Numbered from the stretch's first letter, positions 21,703 through 30,912 are shown. The stretch is 38,062 nt of DNA from an uncultured Collinsella sp. (GCA_900546105.1 URBP01000005.1:1-38062); one strand, 5' to 3'. Translations and numbers: made by a program. Notes: generated from the sequence alone by a model not told the origin.

Positions 21703-23838
21703 ATGCTCTTTTCCCGCCGTTCTGCTACATTTGCCTGCGCCATTGCGCTTGTCGTAATGGCGGTCACCCCTTATCACCGGTTTTCATCTTCAATCGGCCT
21801 AGCGTCAGGTGCAATGACCTGGCTCGTTATCCTGGGCGCATGCCTCGCGGCGTTTGTTCATGGTGCTGCGCTATGCAAGGGGGGAATGAGAAGGCCGAGG
21901 CATCTCGGTGCCATCGGTGTTTTCCTTGGTGTTATTGCAACGGTTCCCGAATGGGCCGACCTGGCTTTCTATGCTCGCGGAGACTCTATTCCAATCGTGT
22001 TTGCACCGATTTGGTTGTTACATGGCGTTTCGTGTGTCTCGTGCTTTGTTGGGTCGCTGCTTCTCTCATATGTTATTTGGGGCACGGCGGACTCTCCTTT
22101 GACGCAGAGGTCGACACGGACTGACGAAAGGGAAACTCGTCACCCGCAGGACGCGATTTTTACAGAAACAATAGCCGTCATGTCTTGCCTGCTGTTTTGC
22201 TGTCGAGTTTCATGGAGAGTCGTTCCCGAGCCATGGGGGATGCCCCCTGTAACGGCCGCGTCAATTGGCCTTGCGCTTTTAATTCCGTTGGTCTATCTCG
22301 CATTGACTGTGGCCCCGCCGTTTTGCCGCCCTCGTGCCTTTGGCCATGGGCGGCGCGACGTGTTTGCCTGTTCTGTGCTCGTAGCAGTTCCTATTGGTCT
22401 TATTCCGGCTGTTGAGGCGGCATACTTCGCAAGCGATGCCGTGGTCATTGCATTGCTGGCGATGGGGTCCGTTATCGCTGCTGCCTTCGTATGCATGTTG
22501 CTAAGGGGGAAACGGGACAACAATTCGGATATCGCCTGTGCGTCCGACACATTCGATGCGGGGGTGTTTTCCCCTGCCCTGTCGCCTAGAGAAGAGCAGT
22601 TTGTTCGACTGCTGCTCAAAGGGAAAACGCCGGCGGAAATTGCCAAGGAGACGGATACGAAGCCATCGACGGTGAGAACAACGCTTCACCGAGCATACGG
22701 GAAGGCGTCGGTTGCGGGCTCACGCGAGCTCGTGGCGCTGTTTGCGGGTGAGGGCGATACTGTAGGGCATGAGCTACCGCAGCGGCATGCTGACGATATA
22801 GTGGCATCAGCTCGAACGCGCCGGCTGTTTCGATACCTGCTCACATTATTCTTTATCCTCCTTGCGGCGGGGCCCTTGGTAATGGCGGATAGCGATTGGG
22901 GGTCCGGTGTTTCGCGGGCTGTCGCCTTTTCCCTCTTAAGCTACGCATTGGGTCTCGGACTGCTTCTGTCGCTATGCTACGCGGGTGGAAAAGCGAATCG
23001 TGGCGCTGCGCTGGATAGAGCGGGTGAAGCGATTTGGCTCGGAAGCCCGTACGTATGGGCGGTGCTATCTGCTGTGGAATGGTCTTTTATCTATATCGCG
23101 GCATTGATGTGCATACGCGTTCCGTTGATGGCTGTGCCGGTCCTGTTTTGCGGCGTGGCGTCTACGGCTTCGCTCGCTGTTGGGCTGCGTCCGTTTAAGG
23201 TGCATGCCCATGCTCGGGCTATCGTGCCGTTGGTGTCAATGGGCATGGTTGCCTTAATCTATGCGGTCGCTAGGGGGCGAATCCATGGACTTGCGGTGCT
23301 GACGGGGGTGCTGCTCACATATATAGTGATGCGAAGCTGTCCGCAGCGCAAAATGCTTGGGATATGGATGCTTTGCTTCGGGGCGACGGCTCCTGTTTGG
23401 GCTGTCTTGCTCAATATGGTGCAGGATCTGACGGTTTTCGAGCCGTTGTTCCTCGCGTCGTTGTTGGGGCAAAGTTCGGCTGTCAATGTCGTCGTGGCAA
23501 CGGTGATTGTTTGCTGGTCTGTGCCCATGTTCGTTACGCACATCGCGCTCGCCCGCTCGGTTGAGGACGAGAAGGCCGTCTTGGAGTACCGGGCGAACGG
23601 GTCCACCGAAACGGCCCGCGTGCGCCAGCTGGCCCTGCTTACGTCGCGCTCCCTTTCTGATGTTCAGTCGCAAATTTTGCTGATGACGGCAGAGGGGGCA
23701 ACGACAAAGGCCATTGCGGAGGATGTCGGTTACGCTGCATCTACGGTGCAAGCGCTGCGGTCTGCATCTTACCGCCAGTTGAAGATCAAGAATAAGGCGG
23801 AGCTAATTTTATTGTTATCGCAGGTAAATAACGTGTAA
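21703..23838 (+). CDS. Tandem membrane LuxR-type regulator with two HTH domains
   Basis: A 711-aa protein built as two similar halves. Each half has about eight membrane segments followed by a LuxR/GerE-type helix-turn-helix. The first HTH (about 293-350) reads LSPREEQFVRLLLKGKTPAEIAKETDTKPSTVRTTLHR in outline. The second (about 645-708) contains VQSQILLMTAEGATTKAIAEDVGYAASTVQALRSASYRQLKIKN in outline. Coriobacteriia carry many single-unit membrane LuxR regulators; a tandem with an internal, membrane-bounded HTH is unusual. The first HTH keeps the usual LSPRE start, while the second has SLSDVQ. It lies upstream of and co-directional with the secreted-protein/ABC genes, so it probably controls them, with the membrane parts as sensors. 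The ligand is unknown. G+C content is visibly lower than in the neighbouring operons. Confidence 0.85.
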   Translation: MLFSRRSATFACAIALVVMAVTPYHRFSSSIGLASGAMTWLVILGACLAAFVHGAALCKGGMRRPRHLGAIGVFLGVIATVPEWADLAFYARGDSIPIVFAPIWLLHGVSCVSCFVGSLLLSYVIWGTADSPLTQRSTRTDERETRHPQDAIFTETIAVMSCLLFCCRVSWRVVPEPWGMPPVTAASIGLALLIPLVYLALTVAPPFCRPRAFGHGRRDVFACSVLVAVPIGLIPAVEAAYFASDAVVIALLAMGSVIAAAFVCMLLRGKRDNNSDIACASDTFDAGVFSPALSPREEQFVRLLLKGKTPAEIAKETDTKPSTVRTTLHRAYGKASVAGSRELVALFAGEGDTVGHELPQRHADDIVASARTRRLFRYLLTLFFILLAAGPLVMADSDWGSGVSRAVAFSLLSYALGLGLLLSLCYAGGKANRGAALDRAGEAIWLGSPYVWAVLSAVEWSFIYIAALMCIRVPLMAVPVLFCGVASTASLAVGLRPFKVHAHARAIVPLVSMGMVALIYAVARGRIHGLAVLTGVLLTYIVMRSCPQRKMLGIWMLCFGATAPVWAVLLNMVQDLTVFEPLFLASLLGQSSAVNVVVATVIVCWSVPMFVTHIALARSVEDEKAVLEYRANGSTETARVRQLALLTSRSLSDVQSQILLMTAEGATTKAIAEDVGYAASTVQALRSASYRQLKIKNKAELILLLSQVNNV

Positions 23839-23906
23839 ACGCCTGAGCAATCAACTCAATAGCGGGTGTTTACAGACATCTTTCTCTATTCATGCGAAGG
23901 TTGCCG

Positions 23907-23918
23907 TGCGTCGACGCA
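23907..23918. promoter_or_regulatory. Palindrome TGCGTCGACGCA upstream of the secreted-protein gene
   Basis: A perfect 12-bp palindrome 30 bases upstream of ATG 23948, in the only sizeable gap of the cluster. It could be an operator for the LuxR-type protein. GC-rich palindromes can arise by chance, so confidence is low. Confidence 0.35.
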
Positions 23919-23947
23919 TTGTTAACCGCTTTTGATTGGAGAAGGCC

Positions 23948-24460
23948 ATGATTAAGCCAAGGAGCGCTATTGCTCGAATCGGAGTCGGCTTGGTGATTGC
24001 AGCTGGTCTGTCCCTAGGGGTTCCCGCTGCATCGTTTGCACAAGAGGAGTTTGACACCTCTCAGGTTTCCAGCATTACTCAAAACGTCGATACGGGAATT
24101 ACGACCTGTACGAACAATGCCGATAAGGCATTTAGTTTTCAATGTGCCGGGACGAGTGCAACTGGCTACCGTCAAAAGGATGATTCCTCATCGCTCTATC
24201 TGGATATCCAGGGCCATACGGGAAATCCGCTTCGGTTATATACAGACGGTGCGTATAACACAAGCGGTAGCGGCAGCATGAATTGTACTCAGGGAACGTA
24301 TCGTTCGAATCACAAGGGACAGTGGGAAATGTATAACCTCGTCCGTGAGAACGGGCGATCTGCGGCGCGACTGACTGCATGGGCGGAGTCTGGCTACGGC
24401 ACTGTTATTGGCGTATGGAGCCCCGACTGCGTCGGGCATTTCCACAAGCTTCCCGCATAG
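23948..24460 (+). CDS. Small secreted four-cysteine protein, bacteriocin-like context
   Basis: A 170-aa precursor with a clear signal peptide: KPRSAIAR, a hydrophobic core to about residue 25, and a likely cut after SFA at residue 31. The mature part of about 139 aa is rich in Ser, Thr, Gly and aromatic residues and has four Cys (54, 66, 113, 161), enough for two disulfides. The C-terminal part, ENGRSAARLTAW...GVWSPDC, recalls a class of small secreted Gram-positive proteins with a WSPD motif found next to ABC transporters. I cannot name the family. The start ATG 23948 follows GGAGAAGG. It precedes two permeases and an ATPase, as in bacteriocin plus immunity-transporter loci. A toxin, signal or adhesin role is inference. 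Confidence 0.7.
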   Translation: MIKPRSAIARIGVGLVIAAGLSLGVPAASFAQEEFDTSQVSSITQNVDTGITTCTNNADKAFSFQCAGTSATGYRQKDDSSSLYLDIQGHTGNPLRLYTDGAYNTSGSGSMNCTQGTYRSNHKGQWEMYNLVRENGRSAARLTAWAESGYGTVIGVWSPDCVGHFHKLPA

Positions 24461-24475
24461 TTGTTTGAAATGGCT

Positions 24476-24502
24476 CCCTTCCGGCTTTCTGGGTCGGAAG
24501 GG
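24476..24502 (+). promoter_or_regulatory. Intercistronic hairpin before the first permease gene
   Basis: CCCTTCCG (24476-24483) pairs with CGGAAGGG (24495-24502). There is no T-tract, so it is not a classical terminator. Its right arm abuts the GGAGGAGG ribosome site of the permease gene. It could stabilise the upstream message or limit permease translation, so that the secreted protein is made in excess. Confidence 0.45.
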
Positions 24503-24514
24503 GGAGGAGGACGT

Positions 24515-25396
24515 ATGAACCAAAAGCTCGCAAGATACGAACTGTCGAAAACGATTAGACGTCCAGCTTTTATCCTTGCTCTCTTGATTGCGGTCGCAGT
24601 TGCAATAGCTGCCGCGCTGGAACCGTGGGCAAATTTGGAAAAAGAGCGCCACAACCTTCTTTCTTTTGGTTACGGCGTTGGCGTGCAAGCCGAAAATTAT
24701 CTCGGTCAAACACGTGAAAGCAGCTTCGGTAACTGGATTGTTGTGAGCGCGAACGCGCCACTGTCTGCGTCGGTGTTTTTCTATGCACTGCCCCTGCTTG
24801 CAATGTTGGCTGGATCTTGGTCGTGTCTCTTTGAGCGTTTGAGTGGTTATGACATGCAGATATGCACGCGCGTTTCCAGAAAGGCGTACGTGAACGTAAA
24901 GATGCTGTCTGCTTTCCTCTCCGCGTTTACAGTGACTGCCATTCCTCTGCTCGTCAATTTCCTGATCGTCTCGATGCTTTTTCCTGCGTATCTTCCTCGG
25001 GTCGATGAGTCGACTTACGTAGGACTTTACCTGCATAGCTACTTCTCCGGTCTATTTTATTCGCATCCTTTGTCATATGTGCTCGCATACACGCTGTTCG
25101 ATGCTGTCACGCTCGGGACTTTATCCATGGCTGTAACTGGCTTCTCAATTTTGTTTCGTAGCAGAATCAAAGCGATAATTGTCCCGTATCTGCTAATGGT
25201 TGCGTGGCATTTTGCAAATGGCTGGATCTTCGGCGTAATGGCTTGTGTGGGGTTTAACTGCAATATCCTCAACAGCATCAGGTCGGAATCGCTGAATAAC
25301 TGGCCAGACATTCGAGCCGGTTTTGCGGAAATCATATTATTGACCCTTGCTTCGTTGGCTTTTTCTGGGGCGTGGAAAAGACGCGAGGTGGTCTGA
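24515..25396 (+). CDS. ABC-2-like transporter permease (first of two)
   Basis: A 293-aa membrane protein with six membrane segments: one near residues 18-36, then a large extracellular loop, then five more. It matches the general form of ABC-2 permeases such as those of LanEG or BcrB type. ATG 24515 has a strong GGAGGAGG site; an upstream TTG frame is ignored. Its stop overlaps the start of the next permease gene (TGATG). With the second permease and the ATPase it should form one transporter, for export of the secreted protein's relative or for self-protection. The secreted protein has its own Sec-type signal, so immunity is the more likely role. Substrate unknown. Confidence 0.75.
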   Translation: MNQKLARYELSKTIRRPAFILALLIAVAVAIAAALEPWANLEKERHNLLSFGYGVGVQAENYLGQTRESSFGNWIVVSANAPLSASVFFYALPLLAMLAGSWSCLFERLSGYDMQICTRVSRKAYVNVKMLSAFLSAFTVTAIPLLVNFLIVSMLFPAYLPRVDESTYVGLYLHSYFSGLFYSHPLSYVLAYTLFDAVTLGTLSMAVTGFSILFRSRIKAIIVPYLLMVAWHFANGWIFGVMACVGFNCNILNSIRSESLNNWPDIRAGFAEIILLTLASLAFSGAWKRREVV

Positions 25397-26232
25397 TGCT
25401 GTTTAGGCTGGTCGCCGCGGACCTGAGGACCGTTTTGAAGAAGAACATCATCACTTTTATTGCAATTGCGGCAGTGACCGTTGCGAACTTGGTGTACGCC
25501 TACGGATTGTCTTCTGTGTATGGGGTTAGAACGGATACCTTGGGGTTTGCGGATAATCTTGCGCTCGTGTTTGCCGGATCTGCTCCGTTTGAGCCTAGGC
25601 CCGGGGTCATGTTTGTGCCTCCGCTAGGATGGCTATTTCTCATTCTGCTTATTCTCTATACAACACTCGACTATCCGACCGAATCGTTGCACGGGTTTGG
25701 TTTGCAAGCGCTTGTTCGATGCCGGGCAAGAACCCTTTGGTGGGTCTCGCGTTTTATCTTGGTGGCGGCAGTAACGGCATTTTCACTGCTCGTGGTGGTT
25801 TGCTCTGTTGTGATTTGGAGCTTGGTGGTGAGCTCCTCGTTCAGCGCGGTCATTCATGGTGAGTCGCTTCAACTGGCTAATTTGGCGCCGTGGTTTCTCA
25901 AAGCTGCCGAGGCAGATGCGCTGCCGTTTTTCATAGGTCTCTTATTTGCTTTTGAGGCGCTTGCGTTTGCGCAGGCAGCGGTTGGGTTTGTGCTTGGGTC
26001 GTCAGTCTCGTTTGTGGTTTTAATGAGCTACCTGATCTGCTCGGCATATGCACGACATTGGGCGCTATTGGGTAACGCCTTGATGCTGTTGCGCTGGGGT
26101 GGAATTGTCAAAGAGGGAATCGCGGCGGGCTCGAGTGTCTTGTCATCAATTGGGCTTATGTCGTTATGCCTATCGTTGGGTGGACTGTGGTTTCGAAGGG
26201 CCGACCTTATAGAAAAGGGGGACAAGATATGA
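25396..26232 (+). CDS. ABC-2-like transporter permease (second of two)
   Basis: A 278-aa membrane protein with about six membrane segments and a long extracellular loop after the first (residues about 40-75). Sequence similarity to the first permease is low, as is usual for LanE/LanG-type pairs. ATG 25396 shares a base with the stop of the preceding gene (TGATG) and has GAGGTGG upstream. The 3' end overlaps the ATPase start by 4 bp. Function is inferred from position. Confidence 0.75.
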   Translation: MLFRLVAADLRTVLKKNIITFIAIAAVTVANLVYAYGLSSVYGVRTDTLGFADNLALVFAGSAPFEPRPGVMFVPPLGWLFLILLILYTTLDYPTESLHGFGLQALVRCRARTLWWVSRFILVAAVTAFSLLVVVCSVVIWSLVVSSSFSAVIHGESLQLANLAPWFLKAAEADALPFFIGLLFAFEALAFAQAAVGFVLGSSVSFVVLMSYLICSAYARHWALLGNALMLLRWGGIVKEGIAAGSSVLSSIGLMSLCLSLGGLWFRRADLIEKGDKI

Positions 26233-26873
26233 GTGTGATCGTAAGGGGCGTATCGAAGCGCATGGGTAAAAACGATGTCCTGCGCAACGTGTCCATCGAG
26301 GTTGACCCTGGGACTGTGGTCGGGCTTCAGGGGATAAACGGTTCGGGTAAGACCATGCTCATGCGAGCGGTTTGCGGGTTGATCAAGCCTACCGAAGGCG
26401 AAATCTCTATCGATGGCCAAAGGCTTGGGGCGGACATCTCGTTCCCGCCGAGTCTGGGGATGTTGATCGAGGCGCCTTCCTTTTTGGGATATCTGTCTGG
26501 CTACGACAATCTGAAGCTCATCGCTCAGATCAAGGGCGTTGCCACCCCCGAGGACATTCGCTCTGCCCTGCGGCTCGTGGGGCTCGATGCAGACGAAAAA
26601 AAGAAGTTCCGAGCATACTCGCTTGGGATGAAGCAGCGTCTGGGGATAGCTGCGGCAATTATGGAGAAGCCGAAGCTGCTTGTTCTCGATGAGCCAACGA
26701 ATGCCCTCGACGAAGCGGGCGTTGAAATGCTCAAGCGCGTTGTGGCGATGGCGGCATCAACGGGTCGTGAGGTCCTTCTGTCCAGCCATGACGGAGAGGT
26801 GCTCGAGGAACTGGCCGATCGGGTTTACTGCATGCGCGACGGTGCCGTTGTGAAAGTTCGGGAAAGGTCGTGA
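26229..26873 (+). CDS. ABC transporter ATP-binding protein
   Basis: A 214-aa ATPase subunit. Walker A is GINGSGKT (about 35-42), the Q-loop region is LIEAPSFLGYLSGYDN, the ABC signature is YSLGMKQRLG, Walker B is LLVLDEPTNALD, and the H-loop is LSSHD. Size and the LEAPSF-like Q-loop fit LanF/BcrA-type ATPases. ATG 26229 overlaps the second permease gene by 4 bp (ATGA) and is preceded by GGGGG. It drives the transporter made with the two permeases encoded upstream. Confidence 0.93.
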   Translation: MSVIVRGVSKRMGKNDVLRNVSIEVDPGTVVGLQGINGSGKTMLMRAVCGLIKPTEGEISIDGQRLGADISFPPSLGMLIEAPSFLGYLSGYDNLKLIAQIKGVATPEDIRSALRLVGLDADEKKKFRAYSLGMKQRLGIAAAIMEKPKLLVLDEPTNALDEAGVEMLKRVVAMAASTGREVLLSSHDGEVLEELADRVYCMRDGAVVKVRERS

Positions 26874-26878
26874 GCGCG

Positions 26879-27538
26879 ATGAAGAAGACCCTGTGGACGA
26901 GAAGATCGGCGCTCGCGCTTTTTTGCTGTGCTGCTGCCGGCCTTGCGGGCATGAGGGTGAGCGTCGTTAACGGGAACCGGACGGTCATTCCTGAGAAATA
27001 TTACGCGGAGGGCGAATGGCTCTCGATGGATGGAGCGTTTCTGGGGTCGAAGGATGTGGTGACTGATGGGTATTCGTTTTGCATAGACGGGGCAGAGTTG
27101 CTCACGCCGCGCGAGTATCTCAAACGAGCACATGACGATTATTCAAAATATGGCACCGTGGATACGAAAACGAGACTGAAGGATGCCGACATCACGTGCG
27201 TTATCGCCGTAAAGATGCGTGTCAGAAATAGGGATAATATCGACGGTGGAATCAAAGCGTATGTTTGGCATCTGGTTCCGGAGTCTGCGCCAAACTATGA
27301 TTTTGTAGTCAATACCGATCTGATAACGCAAGCCATGCCGGTCCTTGGCGGCTCTGCTGCGTTTGCCGTGGAGGTTGGGGCAGAAAACGAGTTGCTCGTC
27401 CCATTTATGATGCAGAACACCAACGACTATTTCGAAGGTTACGAGACCGTCCGTTTTGAGAAAGCATTTCCCGGGACTTACACGATGAAGATGACCGATC
27501 TGCCGGAGCGGAGGCTCTTAAGGTTTGAAGTGAAATAG
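26879..27538 (+). CDS. Signal-anchored extracytoplasmic protein of unknown function
   Basis: A 219-aa protein with an N-terminal basic stretch and hydrophobic segment (about 9-24, ALALFCCAAAGLAGM), so it is membrane-anchored or secreted. The CCAAAG stretch is not a good lipobox. The rest is a beta-rich domain with few Cys. I do not recognise a family. GTG 26870 (GTGA overlap with the ATPase stop) and ATG 26879 are both possible; GGAAAGG at 26861-26867 is spaced better for ATG 26879. As last gene of the ABC cluster it may act with the transporter, as an immunity or binding protein. It ends 60 bases before the convergent YcxB-like gene. Confidence 0.65.
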   Translation: MKKTLWTRRSALALFCCAAAGLAGMRVSVVNGNRTVIPEKYYAEGEWLSMDGAFLGSKDVVTDGYSFCIDGAELLTPREYLKRAHDDYSKYGTVDTKTRLKDADITCVIAVKMRVRNRDNIDGGIKAYVWHLVPESAPNYDFVVNTDLITQAMPVLGGSAAFAVEVGAENELLVPFMMQNTNDYFEGYETVRFEKAFPGTYTMKMTDLPERRLLRFEVK

Positions 27539-27598
27539 CTCGAGAGCAAGGCAAAACGGGTCCATTGGCGGTACGCGGCGCCTTCGGTGTCGGCCGGC

Positions 27599-28315
27599 CT
27601 ACCGCTTCTTCTTGCTCTTCTTCTGCTTGCGCTGCTTGCCCTTGGTCTCCTGGGGCTTGTCGCCCTGTTTTGCTTCGGCAGCGGCCTTTTCTGCCTTCAT
27701 CTTCTTGCGTTTGGTCTCGATGCGGAGTTTTTTGTTGATGCGCGCCTTAAGGAAGGGACCGAACTGCTCGGCATCGCCGCGGACAAAGGTGTCCTTAGGG
27801 ATCGTCACGCCCTGGTCGGCGAACATGGCCACAAAGATGCGCTCGCCGTCGAGCACGTGGTCGAGCTTTTCAAACGGGAAGAACTGCGACTTGCCGCTCG
27901 TGCCCCAAACCATCAGGCCGTCCTCGTTGGCGGCGACGCGGCGATAGCGGCCACCCATGGACTCGTCGGCCTCAACGGCGTCGATAAAGTCGCGGGCGAG
28001 GGTGTGGTGCAGGTTTTTGCTCCACCAGGCCAAAAAGGCGCCGAATACGATCAAGACGACGCCAAACTTGATCCAGTTGCCGCCGGCCACCAGCATGCCG
28101 ATGCCGATGAGCGCGGCAATTGCCGCGGCGACATACAGCGAGCCGCGACGCCTGGGCGAGGCGACCAGGCGGGCGAAGTCGGTGACGAGGTCGTTTTCGT
28201 ATTGGTACTCGTTGAGGTACAGGATGCCGTCGTCGGCTGCGGCCTGCTCCTCGAGCGCGACCTCGACCTGGTCGGCTGCTTCGGAGGGAACGAGGTTGCT
28301 CTCTGCGTCTGCCAT
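27599..28315 (-). CDS. YcxB-like membrane protein
   Basis: A 238-aa protein with an acidic N-terminus (1-60), two membrane segments (about 62-100), a YcxB-like C-terminal domain (about 125-195, with DGLMVWGTSGKSQFFPFEKLDHVL and FVRGDAEQFGPFL) and a very Lys-rich tail. The YcxB-like fold is common in Gram-positive genomes and its role is unknown. The start ATG 28315 has AGGAG 10 bases upstream. It is divergent from dnaX and convergent with the ABC cluster. Confidence 0.8.
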   Translation of the reverse strand: MADAESNLVPSEAADQVEVALEEQAAADDGILYLNEYQYENDLVTDFARLVASPRRRGSLYVAAAIAALIGIGMLVAGGNWIKFGVVLIVFGAFLAWWSKNLHHTLARDFIDAVEADESMGGRYRRVAANEDGLMVWGTSGKSQFFPFEKLDHVLDGERIFVAMFADQGVTIPKDTFVRGDAEQFGPFLKARINKKLRIETKRKKMKAEKAAAEAKQGDKPQETKGKQRKQKKSKKKR

Positions 28316-28431
28316 GCTCTTTGGACTCCTATCGCGGCGGGCTCGCCGTACGGGTTATTATGGAATGCAGTATGCCGTGCGACCGCATGGCCGCCGCGGC
28401 AACAAGACTCAGTATACCCGGGGGAGCACCC

Positions 28432-30912
28432 ATGGAATCGTTGTACCGAAAGTATCGCCCGCTCACCTTTGACTCCGTGGTGGGCCAGCAGCATATCGTC
28501 TCGACGCTCGAGCACGCCATCACCGAGGGGCGCCTGTCCCACGCCTACCTGTTCTGCGGACCGCGCGGCACGGGCAAGACCACCATGGCGCGCATTCTGG
28601 CCAAGGCGCTGCTGTGCCGCAATGCCGAGGCGGCGCGCGCCGAGGGTGCAAGCGGCTGCATGCCCGACGGTACTTGCGAGGAGTGCGAGCTCATTGCCGA
28701 GGGTAACCACCCCGATGTCTACGAGCTCGATGCCGCCTCCCGCACGGGCGTGGACAATGTGCGCGAGGAAATCATCAACTCCGTCAACTTTGCCCCGGTG
28801 CGCGGCAAGTACAAGATCTATATCATCGACGAGGTCCACATGCTCACGACGGCGGCGTTCAACGCGCTGCTCAAGACGCTCGAGGAGCCGCCGGCACACG
28901 TGATCTTTGTGCTGTGCACCACCGACCCGCAAAAGATTCTGGAGACCATCCTCTCGCGCTGCCAGCGTTTCGATTTCCATCGCATCGGCAACGAGGATAT
29001 CGAGCGTCGCCTGGCATACGTGTGCGAGCAGGAGGGCTTCGATTACGACGATGAGGCGCTGGCTATCGTGGCGCGCCATGCCAAGGGCGGTATGCGCGAC
29101 GCGTTGTCCACGCTGGAGCAGCTGAGCGTCTTTGGCAACGGTTCTGTGCATGCGGACGACGCCCGCTCGCTTTTAGGCGAGGTTTCGGACCAGATTCTGG
29201 GCGAGTTTTCCCGCGCCATTGCCGATCGCGATGTTGCCGAGCTCTATGGACTGATCCGTGCGCAGGTCGAGGAAGGAAACGACCTGCTGGAGCTGACGCG
29301 CGACCTGGTGGCGCATGTGCGTGACGTGTACGTTGCCTGCGTTGCCGGTGCCCGTGCCGAGCTGTTTGAGGGCGGCTCCGAGCAGGCCGAGGCGCTTGCT
29401 GCCGAGGCCGCTGCCTTTGGCGAGCATCCTGCCGACCGCCTGGCCCGTGTACTGACGGTGCTCGACGATGCCGCACTGGAGATGAGGGGCGCGAGCGACG
29501 TGCGCCTGGTGCTCGAGATCGCCTGCACGCGCCTGGCACGTCCCGAGGCCGATTTAACGATTGAGGCATTGGCCGAGCGCGTGGCCCGCTTGGAGGCCAT
29601 GGTTGCCAACGGCGCCGTGCCGGCGAGCGTGGCTGCTGCTCAGGCCGCCGCGCCTGCAGCATCCGTACCCGCTGCTGCCCAACAGCCGACGCTCATTTCG
29701 GGCGCTCGCGCTGCCGCTCCGGCGGCATCCGCTGCCCCCGCTGCTACGTCCGCGCGCCAGGGCGGTATGCCTTGGGACCGTGGTGCTGCTGTTCCGGCTG
29801 CCCAGCCTGCGTCCCGTTCTGCGTCCGTGTCAGCTTCCAAGCCTGCAGCGCCTGCACCTCAGCCTGCGCCGACTCCGACGCCTCAGCCCGTTGCGGCTCC
29901 CGCGCCTGCCACCGCTCCGGCACCTAAGCCCCAGTCCAACAATGCCGCCCAGGTTGCCGCCGCCGGTACTGCCGAGACGCCCGCGGTCGAGGATGCCGGA
30001 GAGCTGCAGCGCAAATGGGCCGAGGTTGTCGAGCGTGTCAAGGCGCGTCAGGCTTCCTACGCGGGGCTTTTGCTCAATGCCCGCGCCACGGCTGACGACG
30101 GCTCCAGGCTCACGGTCTCGTTCCCCGCGGGCTCGACCTTTGCCATCAAGATGCTTGGACGCGCCGACACGCAGTCGGTGGTCCTGCCGACAGTCAGTGC
30201 GGTCTTCGGTCGTCGTACCGTCGACTATGTCCTGGATGGGGGTGGCACGCCGGCTCCTCAACATGAGGAGCATTCTCCATCTGCACGGGCTGCGGTATCT
30301 GCGGACCCGCAACCCGTGTCCTCGGCGGCCCCTGCATCCTCGAGCGCCAGCGCGACGCAGCCAAAAGCAGCACCGATAGCGGCGCCGACCCCGTCGGCGC
30401 CTAAGCCCGTCATGGCCAAACCGGCTGCTCCGACACCCGCGCCCAAGCCTGCCTCGCCCGCGCCCAAGTCGTCTGACCTGGGCAAAGCCCCCTGGCTGCG
30501 CTCCGACAACCCCGCCGGCGCTCCTGCCACGGGCAAGCTCCCGACCGAGCCCGCGCCCCGAGCGCCCGAGCGCGCGTCCGCTCCCAAGGCTCAGCCCGCC
30601 GCGCCGTCTGCGCCATGGGAATCCGAGCAGGTTCCCTACGACGATGCCATGGTTGGCGGTTTTGTTGCCGATGCTGGTGGGGACGATCTGCCTCCGTTCG
30701 ACGTGCCGGGTGCGGCGTCCGCGCCCAAGTCCGCTGCAACTGCCCCCAAAGAGGAGGACGCTCCTGCAGCTCCCTGGGAGTCCAACTCCGGTGCGGGCGG
30801 CCCCTTCGGCCATCAGGGTGCAGCCCCGAGCATCCCGCAGACCGAGGACGAGGCCAAAGCCCTCATCCGCAGCGTCTTCGGCCAGTCCACCATCTTCAAG
30901 CCGGTGGAGTAG
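28432..30912 (+). CDS. dnaX: DNA polymerase III subunits gamma/tau
   Basis: An 826-aa clamp-loader ATPase. The N-terminal AAA+ module has MESLYRKYRPLTFDSVVGQ, Walker A GPRGTGKTT (about 45-53), a zinc-binding set of Cys between about 64 and 86 (CRN...CMPDGTCEEC), DEVHML (Walker B) and the SRCQRFDF sensor region. The collar domain follows to about 385. The rest, over 400 residues, is mostly an Ala/Pro-rich linker enclosing one folded tau-like domain (about 520-605). The frame is open further upstream, but ATG 28432 has GGGGGAG and matches the family N-terminus. No A-rich slippery heptamer for a gamma/tau frameshift was seen. dnaX-ybaB-recR order is kept, with a minus-strand gene inserted. Confidence 0.96.
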   Translation: MESLYRKYRPLTFDSVVGQQHIVSTLEHAITEGRLSHAYLFCGPRGTGKTTMARILAKALLCRNAEAARAEGASGCMPDGTCEECELIAEGNHPDVYELDAASRTGVDNVREEIINSVNFAPVRGKYKIYIIDEVHMLTTAAFNALLKTLEEPPAHVIFVLCTTDPQKILETILSRCQRFDFHRIGNEDIERRLAYVCEQEGFDYDDEALAIVARHAKGGMRDALSTLEQLSVFGNGSVHADDARSLLGEVSDQILGEFSRAIADRDVAELYGLIRAQVEEGNDLLELTRDLVAHVRDVYVACVAGARAELFEGGSEQAEALAAEAAAFGEHPADRLARVLTVLDDAALEMRGASDVRLVLEIACTRLARPEADLTIEALAERVARLEAMVANGAVPASVAAAQAAAPAASVPAAAQQPTLISGARAAAPAASAAPAATSARQGGMPWDRGAAVPAAQPASRSASVSASKPAAPAPQPAPTPTPQPVAAPAPATAPAPKPQSNNAAQVAAAGTAETPAVEDAGELQRKWAEVVERVKARQASYAGLLLNARATADDGSRLTVSFPAGSTFAIKMLGRADTQSVVLPTVSAVFGRRTVDYVLDGGGTPAPQHEEHSPSARAAVSADPQPVSSAAPASSSASATQPKAAPIAAPTPSAPKPVMAKPAAPTPAPKPASPAPKSSDLGKAPWLRSDNPAGAPATGKLPTEPAPRAPERASAPKAQPAAPSAPWESEQVPYDDAMVGGFVADAGGDDLPPFDVPGAASAPKSAATAPKEEDAPAAPWESNSGAGGPFGHQGAAPSIPQTEDEAKALIRSVFGQSTIFKPVE

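Noticed and set aside
28432..30912. Programmed frameshift producing gamma and tau forms of DnaX
   Set aside because: No A-rich slippery heptamer was seen in the region where it would be expected, so one product is assumed.
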